64,000 nucleotides of DNA from Candidatus Ideonella esbjergensis. Lineage in GTDB: Bacteria; Pseudomonadota; Gammaproteobacteria; Burkholderiales; Burkholderiaceae_C. Where the stretch lies: positions 1,054,001-1,118,000 of the forward strand of contig JADJLP010000001.1 in assembly GCA_016710065.1 (NCBI GenBank), in the 5' to 3' direction. This document shows, in pieces, positions 1-12,951 of this stretch; position 1 is the stretch's first letter; each line of letters starts with the position of its first letter. Under the pieces are notes generated by a model that did not search any database, had not been told where the DNA came from, and saw only the letters and a program-made list of their open reading frames with translations. Position numbers and translations under genes: made by a program.

Positions 1-123
1 TGGCCTGGGTGCTGAGGCAGAAAACCTGAGGGCCGTCAGCGCCTGTGCGGCCCGCTCGCCTGCCGACGAAGTGGGCAAGGTCGGTGGTCAGGAATCCCTT
101 CGCAAGCCTGTGGCGAAGGGCAA

Positions 124-150
124 AAAAAGCCGCTTCACAAGCGGCTTTTT
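124..150. terminator. Bidirectional intrinsic terminator after tRNA-Ser(CGA)
   Basis: A perfect 10-bp stem (AAAAAGCCGC / GCGGCTTTTT) encloses a 7-nt loop and ends in a T run in both directions. It lies 6 bp beyond the 3' end of the minus-strand tRNA gene, so it probably terminates that transcript and anything arriving from the left edge. No gene is recognisable in bases 1-120. Confidence 0.8.
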
Positions 151-156
151 CATAGG

Positions 157-244
<88 letters not shown>

Positions 245-317
245 TGATTCGGTGCACCTGTGGTCTACAAGGTGAAGCCGCGCATTCTAGCCCAGGTGCT
301 GCAGGCGCCCGGCAGGC

Positions 318-4655
<4,338 letters not shown>

Positions 4656-4672
4656 GGGGCAAGATGCACGGC

Positions 4673-5107
4673 ATGTTCAATCCCACCGCCCCCTGCCCCT
4701 GCGGGTGCATGCCAGCCCACGCCACCGCGAGACTGACCTACGCCGCCTGCTGCGGCCGCTGGCACGCCGGCCCGCAGCACCTGCAGGCGCCCGACGCCGA
4801 GGCGCTGATGCGCTCGCGCTACAGCGCCTACGTGCTGTGCCTGGCCGATTACCTGCAAGCCACCTGGCACCCGCGCACCCGGCCCGCCACGCTGAGCCTG
4901 GACGAGCACGGCCTGCGTTGGCTGGGCCTGATGGTGAAGCGCCACGAGCGCGTGGACGAAACGCACGCCACCGTGGCGTTCGTGGCCCGCAGCAAGCTGG
5001 GTGGCAAGGCCCACCGGCTGCACGAAACCAGCCGCTTTGAGCTCAGCGCCGCCGCCGGCGAGCCGGCTCGCTGGCTGTATGTGGATGGCGATCTGCATGC
5101 AGGCTGA
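4673..5107 (+). CDS. ychJ: YchJ family protein (UPF0225)
   Basis: This 144-residue protein matches E. coli YchJ in layout. It has an N-terminal Cys-rich CPCG motif, a second CC pair about 20 residues later (SEC-C-like zinc site), then LMRSRYSAYV and YLQATWHP, the family signatures. A C-terminal cystatin-like region follows. The function is unknown; a metal-binding role is inferred from the cysteines. An ATG at 4664 would add three residues. I chose 4673 because MFNPTAPCPCG is close to the usual family N-terminus. Its stop lies just before the truC start, suggesting co-transcription. Confidence 0.85.
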   Translation: MFNPTAPCPCGCMPAHATARLTYAACCGRWHAGPQHLQAPDAEALMRSRYSAYVLCLADYLQATWHPRTRPATLSLDEHGLRWLGLMVKRHERVDETHATVAFVARSKLGGKAHRLHETSRFELSAAAGEPARWLYVDGDLHAG

Positions 5108-5162
5108 GCCACGGGCATCCGCTGCCGTGTCCGCCACCACGCCGGCCGCCGCGCCAGCGCCC

Positions 5163-5912
5163 ATGGCGGTGATCTACCGAGATGAGCACCTCGTCGCCGT
5201 GCACAAGCCCGCCGGCCTGCTGGTGCACCGCAGCGGGCTGGATGCGCACGAACTGGACACTGCCGTGGAACGTCTGCGCCACCAGTGGGAAGGCTCGCCC
5301 CCCGCCTTCCTGGCCCCCGCGCACCGCCTGGACAAGGGCACCTCTGGTGTGCTGGTGTTCGCCTTGCACAGCGATGCGGCGCGGCAACTTGCTGCCGCCT
5401 TTGAATCGCAAGCCATGCGCAAGCGCTACCTGGCCCTGGTGCGCGGCTGGCCCGAAGCGCAAACCCGGGTGGATCACCCGCTGGCCCGCGACCCCGAGTT
5501 GCCCAGCAGCGGCCAACCCCAGTTGCAAGCCTGCACCCGCTTCACCCGTTTGGCCCGCGTGGAGTGGCCCTATGCGAGCGACGCGCGTCACCCAGGCTCA
5601 CGCCACGCCGTGCTGCTGGCCCAACCCGAGCAGGGCCGGCGCCACCAGATCCGCCGCCACCTCAAACACATCGCCCACCCCATCCTGGGTGACGCCACGC
5701 ACGGCAAGGGGCCGCTCAACCGCGTCTGGGCCCAGTGGGTGGGCATGAGCCGCTTGTGGCTGCATGCCTGGCAGCTGCAGTTGCCGCATCCGGACGATGG
5801 CCATTTGTTGACGCTCACGGCCGAACCCGGCCCGGAGTGGCAGGGCTTGGCCACGCGTGGTGACTGGCAAGAGCCTTTGGATCTGAGCCCGGCACGGCTG
5901 GTGGCCGGCTGA
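5163..5912 (+). CDS. truC: tRNA pseudouridine synthase C, RluA family
   Basis: This 249-residue RluA-family enzyme isomerises a uridine in tRNA (position 65 for TruC). The catalytic-Asp motif HRLDKGTSGVL lies about 55 residues in. The opening VIYRDEHLVAVHKPAGLLVHRS and the late GRRHQIRRHLKHIAHPILGD region are typical of TruC/YqcB. The frame is open upstream, with an ATG at 5097 overlapping ychJ. I prefer 5163 because E. coli TruC starts at the equivalent position. It probably shares a transcript with ychJ. Assignment to TruC rather than another RluA subfamily rests on the LVHRS motif and short length. Confidence 0.84.
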   Translation: MAVIYRDEHLVAVHKPAGLLVHRSGLDAHELDTAVERLRHQWEGSPPAFLAPAHRLDKGTSGVLVFALHSDAARQLAAAFESQAMRKRYLALVRGWPEAQTRVDHPLARDPELPSSGQPQLQACTRFTRLARVEWPYASDARHPGSRHAVLLAQPEQGRRHQIRRHLKHIAHPILGDATHGKGPLNRVWAQWVGMSRLWLHAWQLQLPHPDDGHLLTLTAEPGPEWQGLATRGDWQEPLDLSPARLVAG

Positions 5913-5975
5913 GACAATCGCGGCCCACCCCAATCACCTGCCCCTGCGGCCACGCGCCCCAGCCCCGGCCCACCC

Positions 5976-6842
5976 ATGCATCCTGGTATGTTTGCCGCCG
6001 CCCTCGCCTATGTGATCTGGGGCGTGTTCCCGCTCTACTTCCACCACTTGGCCGACGTGCCGCCGCTGGAGATGGTGCTGCACCGCTCGGTCTGGTCGCT
6101 GGTGTTCGTGATGGGCGTGCTGGCTTGGCAGCGGCGTTGGCGCTGGCTGCTGGACGTGGTGAAGCAGCCGCGCGTGCTGGCCACCTTTGCAGCCAGCACC
6201 ACCTTCCTCTCGGCCAACTGGCTGCTCTACGTGTGGGCCGTGCAGCAGGGCCGCGTGGTGGAAGCCAGCCTGGGTTACTTCATCAACCCGCTGTTCAATG
6301 TGCTGCTGGGCGTACTGGTGCTGGGCGAGCGGCCGCGGCCCTTGCAATGGCTGGCGGTGGCCATCGCGGCGGCTGGCGTGCTGTGGCTGGGCTGGCAGGC
6401 GGGCGCGCCGCCGTGGATCTCGCTGGGCCTGGCCGCCAGCTTCGGGCTGTATGGCCTGCTGCGCAAGACGGCCACGCTGGGCGCCCTCGAAGGGCTGGCC
6501 CTGGAAACCCTGATGTTGGCCCCGCTGGCCGTGCCCGCCCTGCTGTGGGCGGGGCTGCATGGCGGTAGCGTGGCCACGGCCGATGCCCCGCGCTGGCTGT
6601 GGCTGGTGGCGGCGGGGCCGCTCACCGCCGTGCCGCTGCTGCTGTTTGCGTTCGGAGCTCGCCGGGTGACACTGGCCACGCTGGGCCTGTTGCAGTACCT
6701 GGGGCCCAGCATCCAGTTCGGCCTGGGGGTGTGGGTGTTCCACGAGGCGCTGAGCACCACACGCCTGGTGGGTTTCGGGCTGATCTGGGCGGCGCTGGCG
6801 CTCTACAGCTTTGAGAGCCTGCGCGCCATGCGGCAGCGCTGA
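5976..6842 (+). CDS. rarD: RarD protein, EamA/DMT-superfamily transporter
   Basis: This 288-residue integral membrane protein has about ten hydrophobic segments in two EamA-like halves. Its opening AALAYVIWGVFPLYF and the ANWLLYVWAVQQGRVVEASL segment match RarD of gamma- and betaproteobacteria. Substrates of RarD are not established; members of the superfamily export small metabolites. It converges on a small minus-strand gene ending 8 bp away. The length is close to the family norm, so the first ATG is accepted. Confidence 0.87.
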   Translation: MHPGMFAAALAYVIWGVFPLYFHHLADVPPLEMVLHRSVWSLVFVMGVLAWQRRWRWLLDVVKQPRVLATFAASTTFLSANWLLYVWAVQQGRVVEASLGYFINPLFNVLLGVLVLGERPRPLQWLAVAIAAAGVLWLGWQAGAPPWISLGLAASFGLYGLLRKTATLGALEGLALETLMLAPLAVPALLWAGLHGGSVATADAPRWLWLVAAGPLTAVPLLLFAFGARRVTLATLGLLQYLGPSIQFGLGVWVFHEALSTTRLVGFGLIWAALALYSFESLRAMRQR

Positions 6843-6849
6843 AGCTCGC

Positions 6850-7083
6850 TCAGTGCGCTGCCGGCATCACCGCCGGCAAGGCGTATTCACGGCCCACCAC
6901 GGTGCGGGCGTAGAAGTAGTTCTCGCGCGCGGCTTCGCTCAGCGTGTCCAGGTCCACATGACCCTGCGCATCGCAGGGAAAGGCCATGGCCCGCCCCTGG
7001 TTGAACAGCGACTGGAAACGCAACTCAAAATCGGCGATTGGCAAGGCCCTGGCATAGGCGACGATGTTCACGACAGACTCCAC
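6850..7083 (-). CDS. Small hypothetical protein (77 aa)
   Basis: This short soluble acidic protein has no motif I recognise. It is supported by a complete frame with normal codon use for this genome, a mixed-charge sequence rather than a low-complexity shadow, and a snug position between rarD and the DUF808 gene. The segment LSEAARENYFYARTVVG looks like a helix-turn-helix-length helical pair but does not fit a DNA-binding pattern. The 134 bp upstream (7084-7217) hold no other gene. No function is proposed. Confidence 0.55.
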   Translation of the reverse strand: MESVVNIVAYARALPIADFELRFQSLFNQGRAMAFPCDAQGHVDLDTLSEAARENYFYARTVVGREYALPAVMPAAH

Positions 7084-7217
7084 AGGGCGGCATCAAGCGA
7101 TGCCACATGGCCTTAACTGTGCGCCGTGGTACTTGGGTTGACAGTCGGATGTGCGCGAATGGGCGTGTAGGGCCAGCACGCGCCCGCAGGTGCGGTATTG
7201 GCTGACACGCCCCGAGG

Positions 7218-8144
7218 TCAGCGCCCGCGCAAACGCCGCAGCAACGGTTGCACCAGCTTCACACCCGCCAGCGCCAGTGCGCCTGCGGCCACGCCGGCCA
7301 AGCCTTCGAGCAGCGCGTTCACCGCCGCGCCGTCCAGCGGTGCGATGGCGTGCTGCAGCAAGTGATGCAAGCTGGGCAGACCGTGCAGCAGGATGCCGCC
7401 GCCCACCAGGAACATGGCCACCGTGCCGGCGATGGCCAGGGCCCGCATCAGCCAGGGGGCCGCCCCCACCAGGCCGGTGCCCAGGCTGCGCAGCGCGCGG
7501 GCAAGAGCACCTTCGCCGGGGCGGCGCGCCAGCAGCAGGCCCAGGTCGTCCAGCTTGACGATAGCGCCCACCAGGCCGTAGACGCCTATGGTCATCAGCA
7601 CGGCAATGCCCGCCAGCACCAGGGCGCGGGTGACCAGGGGCTGGTCGGACGCGAAACCCAGCGTGATGACGATGATCTCGGCCGAGAGCACGAAATCGGT
7701 GCGGATGGCACCCCGCACGCGCTCGGCCTCCAGCGTCGCCATGTCCACCGAGGTGTCGGCCAGGTGGCGTTGCAGTTCGGCGTGGTGCTCAGCGTCTTCC
7801 TGCGGGCTGTGCAGGAAGCGGTGGGCGATCTTTTCGAAACCCTCGAAGCACAGGTACAGGCCGCCCAGCATCAGCAGCGGCTGGATGGCCCAGGGTGCCA
7901 TCGCGCTGATGATCAGGGCCGCTGGCACCAGGATGGCCTTGTTCTTGAACGAGCCCTTGGCCACCGCCAGCACCACCGGGATCTCGCGCTCGGCCGCGAT
8001 GCCGGCGACCTGCTGCGCGTTGAGCGCCAGGTCGTCGCCCAGCACACCGGCGGTCTTCTGCGCGGCGGCGCGGCCCAGCAGGGCCACGTCGTCGAGGATG
8101 GTGGTGATGTCGTCGAGCAGGGCGAGAAGGTTTGCGGCAGCCAT
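7218..8144 (-). CDS. DUF808 family inner-membrane protein (YedI-like)
   Basis: This 308-residue protein opens with LLALLDDITTILDDVALLG and continues with KTAGVLGDDLALNAQQVAG, the DUF808 signature. Several membrane segments follow, including a glycine-rich C-terminal pair. E. coli YedI is the named relative; its function is unknown, although the family is sometimes suggested to be a transporter. The frame is open for 69 codons further upstream, but MAAANLLALLDD at 8144 is the conserved N-terminus. It is divergent from the peroxiredoxin gene across about 60 bp, which must hold both promoters. Confidence 0.85.
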   Translation of the reverse strand: MAAANLLALLDDITTILDDVALLGRAAAQKTAGVLGDDLALNAQQVAGIAAEREIPVVLAVAKGSFKNKAILVPAALIISAMAPWAIQPLLMLGGLYLCFEGFEKIAHRFLHSPQEDAEHHAELQRHLADTSVDMATLEAERVRGAIRTDFVLSAEIIVITLGFASDQPLVTRALVLAGIAVLMTIGVYGLVGAIVKLDDLGLLLARRPGEGALARALRSLGTGLVGAAPWLMRALAIAGTVAMFLVGGGILLHGLPSLHHLLQHAIAPLDGAAVNALLEGLAGVAAGALALAGVKLVQPLLRRLRGR

Positions 8145-8205
8145 GGGGCGCAACCATACCGCAGACGCGCACAGGGGCTTTGGTGGCAGACCTACCATCA
8201 CCGCC

Positions 8206-8772
8206 ATGAATAACCTGCGCCGCCCCATTTCCGCCGCCCCTGTCCTGTGCCTGACGGCGCTGCTGGCCTTTGCCCCATTGGCCAGCCAGGCGGCCTTGCA
8301 AGTGGGCGCCACCGCGCCAGATTTCACTGCCGAGGCCGCCGTGGGCGGCAAGGTGTTCCAGTTCTCGATGGCCCAGGCCCGCCTGCAGGGGCCGGTGGTG
8401 CTGTACTTCTACCCCAAGTCGTTCACCAGCGGCTGCACGGTGGAGGCACACGAGTTCTCCGAAGCCACCGAGCGCCTGAAAGCGCTGGGGGCCACGGTGA
8501 TCGGCATGTCCAACGACGACCTAGACACCCAGAAGCGGTTTTCCATCGAGGCCTGCCGGGGCAAGTTCCCGGTGGCGGCAGATGCCGGAGCCAAGGTGAT
8601 GAAGCTCTACGACGCCAGCCTGATGATGCTGCCCAACGTGGCCGACCGCATCACCTATGTGGTAAGCCCGCAGGGCAAGGTGCTGCTGAGCTTTGCCAAG
8701 CTCAGTGCCAATGGCCATGTGGCGGCTGCGCTGAAGGCCGTGGAGCAGTGGAACGCCGAGCAGCGTCGCTGA
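8206..8772 (+). CDS. Secreted peroxiredoxin, AhpC/TSA (BCP-like) family
   Basis: This 188-residue protein has an N-terminal signal peptide (positive start, hydrophobic core, cleavage near ASQA-A, about residue 28) and then a thioredoxin-fold peroxiredoxin domain. The peroxidatic Cys is in FTSGCTVEAHEF. The position five residues later, where BCP-type enzymes often carry a resolving Cys, is not Cys. A second Cys occurs in EACRGKF. Peroxiredoxins reduce peroxides with thiol donors; here the site would be periplasmic. The frame is open far upstream over the antisense DUF808 gene, and ATG 8206 is the only start giving a signal peptide. Confidence 0.87.
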   Translation: MNNLRRPISAAPVLCLTALLAFAPLASQAALQVGATAPDFTAEAAVGGKVFQFSMAQARLQGPVVLYFYPKSFTSGCTVEAHEFSEATERLKALGATVIGMSNDDLDTQKRFSIEACRGKFPVAADAGAKVMKLYDASLMMLPNVADRITYVVSPQGKVLLSFAKLSANGHVAAALKAVEQWNAEQRR

Positions 8773-8817
8773 AGGCCAGCACGGCCGCAGCAGGCGGCCT
8801 GGCCCGCGCACACGACA

Positions 8818-9048
8818 ATGCCGTTCATGGACGAACTTGATTTCGAATTGCGCGGCGATTACATCCCCCTCGACGCCTTGCTCAAGGCCACCGGCCTGGC
8901 GTCCAGCGGCGGCAGCGCCCGCATGCTGATCACCGACGGCCAGGTGCTGGTGGATGGCCAGGCCGAGTTGCGCAAAACCTGCAAGATCCGCGCGGGCCAG
9001 CGTGTGAGCCTGGGCGATGTGCGGGTGTTGGTGCGGGCCGCCAGTTAG
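8818..9048 (+). CDS. S4-domain RNA-binding protein (YbcJ-like)
   Basis: This 76-residue protein is almost entirely one S4 domain. IPLDALLKATGLASSGGSAR is followed by ITDGQVLVDGQAELRKTCKIRAGQRV, the alphaL RNA-binding fold shared with E. coli YbcJ and the Hsp15 class. It probably binds structured RNA; the target is unknown. ATG 8827 is an alternative start. Its stop overlaps the stop of the convergent TonB receptor gene by 4 bp, so no room is left for a separate terminator. Confidence 0.82.
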   Translation: MPFMDELDFELRGDYIPLDALLKATGLASSGGSARMLITDGQVLVDGQAELRKTCKIRAGQRVSLGDVRVLVRAAS

Positions 9049-11288
9049 AGCTTGAGCTCCAGTTGCAGGCGCCAGGTCATGTAGGTCTGGGCCTGGGTTC
9101 TGGCAGCTTCATCGGCCACGGTGCTGGCACTGAGCGCGTCTTCTGGCGCCAGGTTGCTGCCCGAGAGCCGCAGCCGCGCCAAAGGGCTGATCTGCCACAG
9201 CGCATAGGCGTCCACCACCCGCTTGCGGCCGGCTTTAGCCCACTGGCTGTTGGACAGCTGCGTGGTGTAGGCCGGCGTGAGGTTGACATTGCCACCCAGG
9301 GTGAGCGGCAGGCCGGGCAGCTTGTAGTCGGCACCCAGGTTGGCCGTGCCCTTTGGCTGCTGGTCGACCCGGTTGTCGGGGCCAGGCAGGCTGTCGACCT
9401 TGGAGTTGAACAGGCTGAGGTTGCTGCGCAGCTCCAGCCCGGGGGCGCCGGGCCAGATCTCGCTGAGCTTGCCCTTGGCTTCGAGCTCGATGCCCTGCGT
9501 GGTGGCGTTGCCGATGTTCTGCGGCGCGGCCACCCAGCGCGGAAGGGCAGACCAGCTCACGTTTTGCGGCGCGGCACCCACCACGGTGCGCATCAGGTTG
9601 TTGATACGGCGATAGAACAGGTTGGCGCTGAGCAGACCGTTGCCGGGCAGGTAGTGCTCGTAAGCGACGTCTATGCCGGTGGCCAGTTCGGGCTTGAGCG
9701 AGGGGTTGCCGGTGCGGTCGGGGCTGGTGGCGGTGTTCATCACTGCGTCCGGCCCTTGCGCGGCGTATCGCGACGAGATCACCGGCTGTCCCACCAGGTT
9801 GGCCAGCGAAGGTGAGCGGTAGCTGCGGGTCAGGCTCATGCGGATCTGGTCGCGGGCCTTGGGGTCGGGCTTCCACACCGCGTGCAGCAACGGGGTCCAG
9901 ACGGAGGAGCGGTTGGTGAGCGTCTCGCCGTTCAAGCCTTCACCCTGGGTCTGGATGCCCTCCCAGCGCAGGCCAGCGTGGGCCGACCATTGAGGGCTGA
10001 GGTTCCATTCATCCTGCGCGAAGGCCGCCACGCGCTGGGTGGATGCGTCAAAGGCATCGGCCGAGTTGCTGAGCAGGGGCAGGCCGTTCTGCAGTGTGGT
10101 TCGGGCATCGGTGCGTTGCGCGGCTTCCAGTTCAAGGCCTGCAACCAGGCTGTGATCACCTTCCAACAGCGTGCTGAGCTTGGCCTTGAGCTGGGCACTG
10201 TCTTCCAACGAATGGCTGCTGTCGTCCAGCGTGCGCGGCACGCCGCCGGTTTCGTTGCGCTGCGACTGGCTGCGGTGCGTGGCGCGGCCCAGGCCGCCCT
10301 GCATCTCCAGCCGCGTGCCCTGGCCCAGCGTGCTGCGCCACTGGCCGTTCAGGCGCGTCAGGCTGAATTCGTCACCGCTGGCGGTGCGGGCCTGGTCGTA
10401 CAGCGGGTTGCCCGAGTTGTCCACGCAACCGGTGCAGGCCACCTGCTGCTGCGATTCCCCCTTCGACCAGATGTACATCGGCATCAGCATCAAGGAGCCG
10501 CCCCCGTCCAGGCGCCATTGCAGGCGCCCGGTGGCGTGCAGGCCGTGGCGCTTGCCCAGCGACTCGGCCGCTTCGCGCTGGCTCAGCAGGCTGGAGGTGG
10601 TGAGCGTCTGGCTGGCGTCGCCGCGTTCGAAGTTGAAGGCCGAGAGCGAGAGGTTGTAGTTCAGGGTCTCGCTGATCTTGTCGTCGCGAGTCCAAGCCAT
10701 GTTCTGGCCCCAGTGGTCGTTCGACTCACCCAGGCCCAGCTTCAGATCGTTGAGGCGCTTGCGATAGCTCTCACGCATCACGATGTTGATGGTGCCGGCA
10801 ATGGCCCGCGCACCGGTCTCGGCCGTGGGGGCGCGCAGGATCTCGATGCGCTCCACCTGCTCGGGGTTGATCGAGTCCAGCGAGAGGCCACCCTGCACGC
10901 GCTCGCCATCCAGCAGGATCTGCGTGTAGCCGCCGCCCAGGCCGCGCATGCGGATGTTGCCGCCCCGGCCCGCCATGCCGTCCATGGTGACGCCAGGCAA
11001 GCGCTTGATGATCTCGCCCAGCGTGCTATCGCCGAATTTCTCGATCTCGTCGCGGCCCACAATGATCTTGGCCGCTGTGGACTGGCGCCGCGCTTGCGTG
11101 TCGTTCTGGCGTTCGCCGGTCACTTCCACGCGCTGTGCGGGTGCCGCGCTGGGTGTGGCCGGTGGGTTGGCGGGCGCGGCCTCGGGCGGTGCTGTCTGGG
11201 CCATGGTGGCCCAGGTGGCACCGGCCAGCAGCGTGGCCGCCCACCGTTTGGCAGGAAAGTGCTGACGGCTTGAAGTGCGACGGGGCAT
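9045..11288 (-). CDS. TonB-dependent outer-membrane receptor
   Basis: This 747-residue protein has an N-terminal signal peptide, an Ala/Pro-rich linker and a plug domain (RVEVTGERQNDTQARRQSTA, then EIIKRLPGVTMDG and GGNIRMRGLGGGYTQILLDG). A 22-strand beta-barrel follows, ending in the aromatic pattern YMTWRLQLELKL. TonB receptors import siderophores, haem, cobalamin or carbohydrates. No uptake or regulatory gene sits beside it, so the ligand cannot be assigned. An upstream Met at 11318 would add MHRSCFLCLP; 11288 gives a cleaner signal peptide. Confidence 0.87.
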   Translation of the reverse strand: MPRRTSSRQHFPAKRWAATLLAGATWATMAQTAPPEAAPANPPATPSAAPAQRVEVTGERQNDTQARRQSTAAKIIVGRDEIEKFGDSTLGEIIKRLPGVTMDGMAGRGGNIRMRGLGGGYTQILLDGERVQGGLSLDSINPEQVERIEILRAPTAETGARAIAGTINIVMRESYRKRLNDLKLGLGESNDHWGQNMAWTRDDKISETLNYNLSLSAFNFERGDASQTLTTSSLLSQREAAESLGKRHGLHATGRLQWRLDGGGSLMLMPMYIWSKGESQQQVACTGCVDNSGNPLYDQARTASGDEFSLTRLNGQWRSTLGQGTRLEMQGGLGRATHRSQSQRNETGGVPRTLDDSSHSLEDSAQLKAKLSTLLEGDHSLVAGLELEAAQRTDARTTLQNGLPLLSNSADAFDASTQRVAAFAQDEWNLSPQWSAHAGLRWEGIQTQGEGLNGETLTNRSSVWTPLLHAVWKPDPKARDQIRMSLTRSYRSPSLANLVGQPVISSRYAAQGPDAVMNTATSPDRTGNPSLKPELATGIDVAYEHYLPGNGLLSANLFYRRINNLMRTVVGAAPQNVSWSALPRWVAAPQNIGNATTQGIELEAKGKLSEIWPGAPGLELRSNLSLFNSKVDSLPGPDNRVDQQPKGTANLGADYKLPGLPLTLGGNVNLTPAYTTQLSNSQWAKAGRKRVVDAYALWQISPLARLRLSGSNLAPEDALSASTVADEAARTQAQTYMTWRLQLELKL

Positions 11289-11392
11289 GGGCAGGCAGAG
11301 GAAGCAGGAACGATGCATTGTCGGCGAGGCCTGTACAAGCCTTGTGGCGCGCCGGTAGAGCCCGCGTCAAGCCGCCATGCTGGCGACGCTAC

Positions 11393-12559
11393 TCAGCGGC
11401 CTGCCGCCACCATGGTGCGGCCTCGGCCAGCGTGCTTGGCCTCGTACATGGCGTTGTCGGCGCGGCCATAGAGGCGGTCGGCCGAGAAGTGGCCCTCTCC
11501 GGCTTCCCCGGCCACGGCCACACCGGCCGAAAAATCCAGCTTCACCGGCTGCCCCTGGTCGGTGCGCAGGTCGACGGCGCGCACCGCGTGGCGGATTTTG
11601 TCGGTCAGCCGAAGGGCGCCGGCTTCGTCGGTGCCGGGCAGGATCAGGCCAAATTCCTCACCGCCCATGCGGCACAGCACGTCGGAGTGACGCAGCCTAT
11701 CCTGCACCGTGCGGGCAAATACGCGCAGCACGGTGTCGCCCATGCGGTGGCCAAACTGGTCGTTGATGGCCTTGAAGTGGTCCAGGTCTATCAGCACGAA
11801 GGCCAGGTGGCCGTTGTCGCGCCGGCTGCGCTGCAACTCATGCGCCAGCATGATCTCGCCCGTGCTGCGGTTGTAGCAGCCCGTCAGGCCATCGTGTGTG
11901 GCCTGTTCCTGCATGCGGCGGGCGGTGCGCTCAAACACCGAGAGCACAAACCCCCAGCCCGCGCCCTGCATGGCCAGGAATGCCAGCAGAAAGCTCAGCC
12001 CCTGCCAGAAACTGGGTTGGTTGAAGGCAGCGTAGTGTTCGGGCTGCGACAGCGCATGGAGCGCGCGACCCAGCAAGGCCAGCGCAGCCAGGCCCAGCAT
12101 CAGGCCCACGGCGATCAGTGAATGCTCCACCTGCCGCGCCGACCGCAAGATCATCACCACGCCGGGCGACAGACCCAAGGCCAGCAGCACCGACACCACC
12201 ACCACCCGCGAGGGCATGGGCCAAGGCAGGATCAGCACCATGAAAAGCAGGCAAAGCGGCAAGCCCCAGCGCAACCAACGCCAGGGCTGGGCGTTGTGGA
12301 TGAAGCGGTAGATGGCCTGGCTGAACATCAGGCTGCCGATGAACAGCGCCGTGTTGCCCACCACGATGGCCGGCACCTCTGGCAGGTGACCGCGTGCCGT
12401 GGAGATGGCAAGACCCAGCACCATCACCCAACCACCCGCCGTCCAGTCGCGCAGCGACGCGTCGCGGGCCCAGGCGCGCAAGGCCACAGTGAGCTCCGCC
12501 ACCAGCAGCAGAAAGCCCAGTGTGAGGGTGATGAACAGGGTCGGAATGTCCAAGGTCAT
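11393..12559 (-). CDS. Membrane diguanylate cyclase (GGDEF)
   Basis: This 388-residue protein makes c-di-GMP from GTP. Roughly the first 200 residues form seven or so membrane helices. The GGDEF domain follows, with active-site GGEEF near residue 300. An allosteric I-site RHSD sits five residues before it, so product inhibition is expected. The HDGLTGCYNRSTGE start of the domain is canonical. The frame extends 21 codons upstream, but 12559 begins directly before the first helix. The membrane region resembles a 7TM sensor without a recognisable ligand motif. Confidence 0.88.
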   Translation of the reverse strand: MTLDIPTLFITLTLGFLLLVAELTVALRAWARDASLRDWTAGGWVMVLGLAISTARGHLPEVPAIVVGNTALFIGSLMFSQAIYRFIHNAQPWRWLRWGLPLCLLFMVLILPWPMPSRVVVVSVLLALGLSPGVVMILRSARQVEHSLIAVGLMLGLAALALLGRALHALSQPEHYAAFNQPSFWQGLSFLLAFLAMQGAGWGFVLSVFERTARRMQEQATHDGLTGCYNRSTGEIMLAHELQRSRRDNGHLAFVLIDLDHFKAINDQFGHRMGDTVLRVFARTVQDRLRHSDVLCRMGGEEFGLILPGTDEAGALRLTDKIRHAVRAVDLRTDQGQPVKLDFSAGVAVAGEAGEGHFSADRLYGRADNAMYEAKHAGRGRTMVAAGR

Positions 12560-12614
12560 GGCCAACCATGATGCCTGCGAATGCTCCTGGCATCCGGTGC
12601 CGGACGGGGGGGAC

Positions 12615-12643
12615 TGGCGCAAGTTCAGGGTTTACGCTAGAAT
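12615..12643 (+). promoter_or_regulatory. Candidate sigma-70 promoter of the rhlE leader
   Basis: A good -10 box TAGAAT (12638-12643) is preceded by GC (extended-like). The -35 at 17-bp spacing (TGGCGC) is poor. If it is used, the helicase mRNA carries a leader of about 300 nt. The call rests mainly on the -10 box and on the lack of any other gene between 12560 and 12951. Confidence 0.4.
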
Positions 12644-12951
12644 CACAGGCTGCACCCGAAAAAGTCCTGTCGGAATTTTGTTCCCGTACCCTGTGAAGCC
12701 TTTAAAAGCCACCGGGACCCCGCGCGGAGAACACCCACCGATCAGCGCTTTCCTCGCTGCTGATTCGTCCATCCCCTCTGACCTCTCCGGTTTGATGGCC
12801 ACGCCCGATACGTCGAGCGCGAGCCCTTGAAGGCCTGACCAGGCGCTATCGAAGCGCGCTGACAGGCACGGTCGGCGGCGATGTTTTGCCCCTACCGTGC
12901 GCCCGCATTGCCTTCAGAAGTATTGGCATGGGCGCCTTTGGAAAAGAAACC
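12644..12951 (+). promoter_or_regulatory. Long gene-free leader of the RNA helicase gene
   Basis: The 390-bp gap between the divergent cyclase and helicase starts holds no convincing gene. Several short hairpins are possible: GGAA-TTTTG-TTCC near 12672, ATCAGCG with CGCTGCTGAT around 12741-12766, and GCACGGT (12866-12872) with ACCGTGC (12894-12900). Long structured leaders are known for cold-shock and DEAD-box helicase mRNAs. A regulatory role here is inference. Confidence 0.4.
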
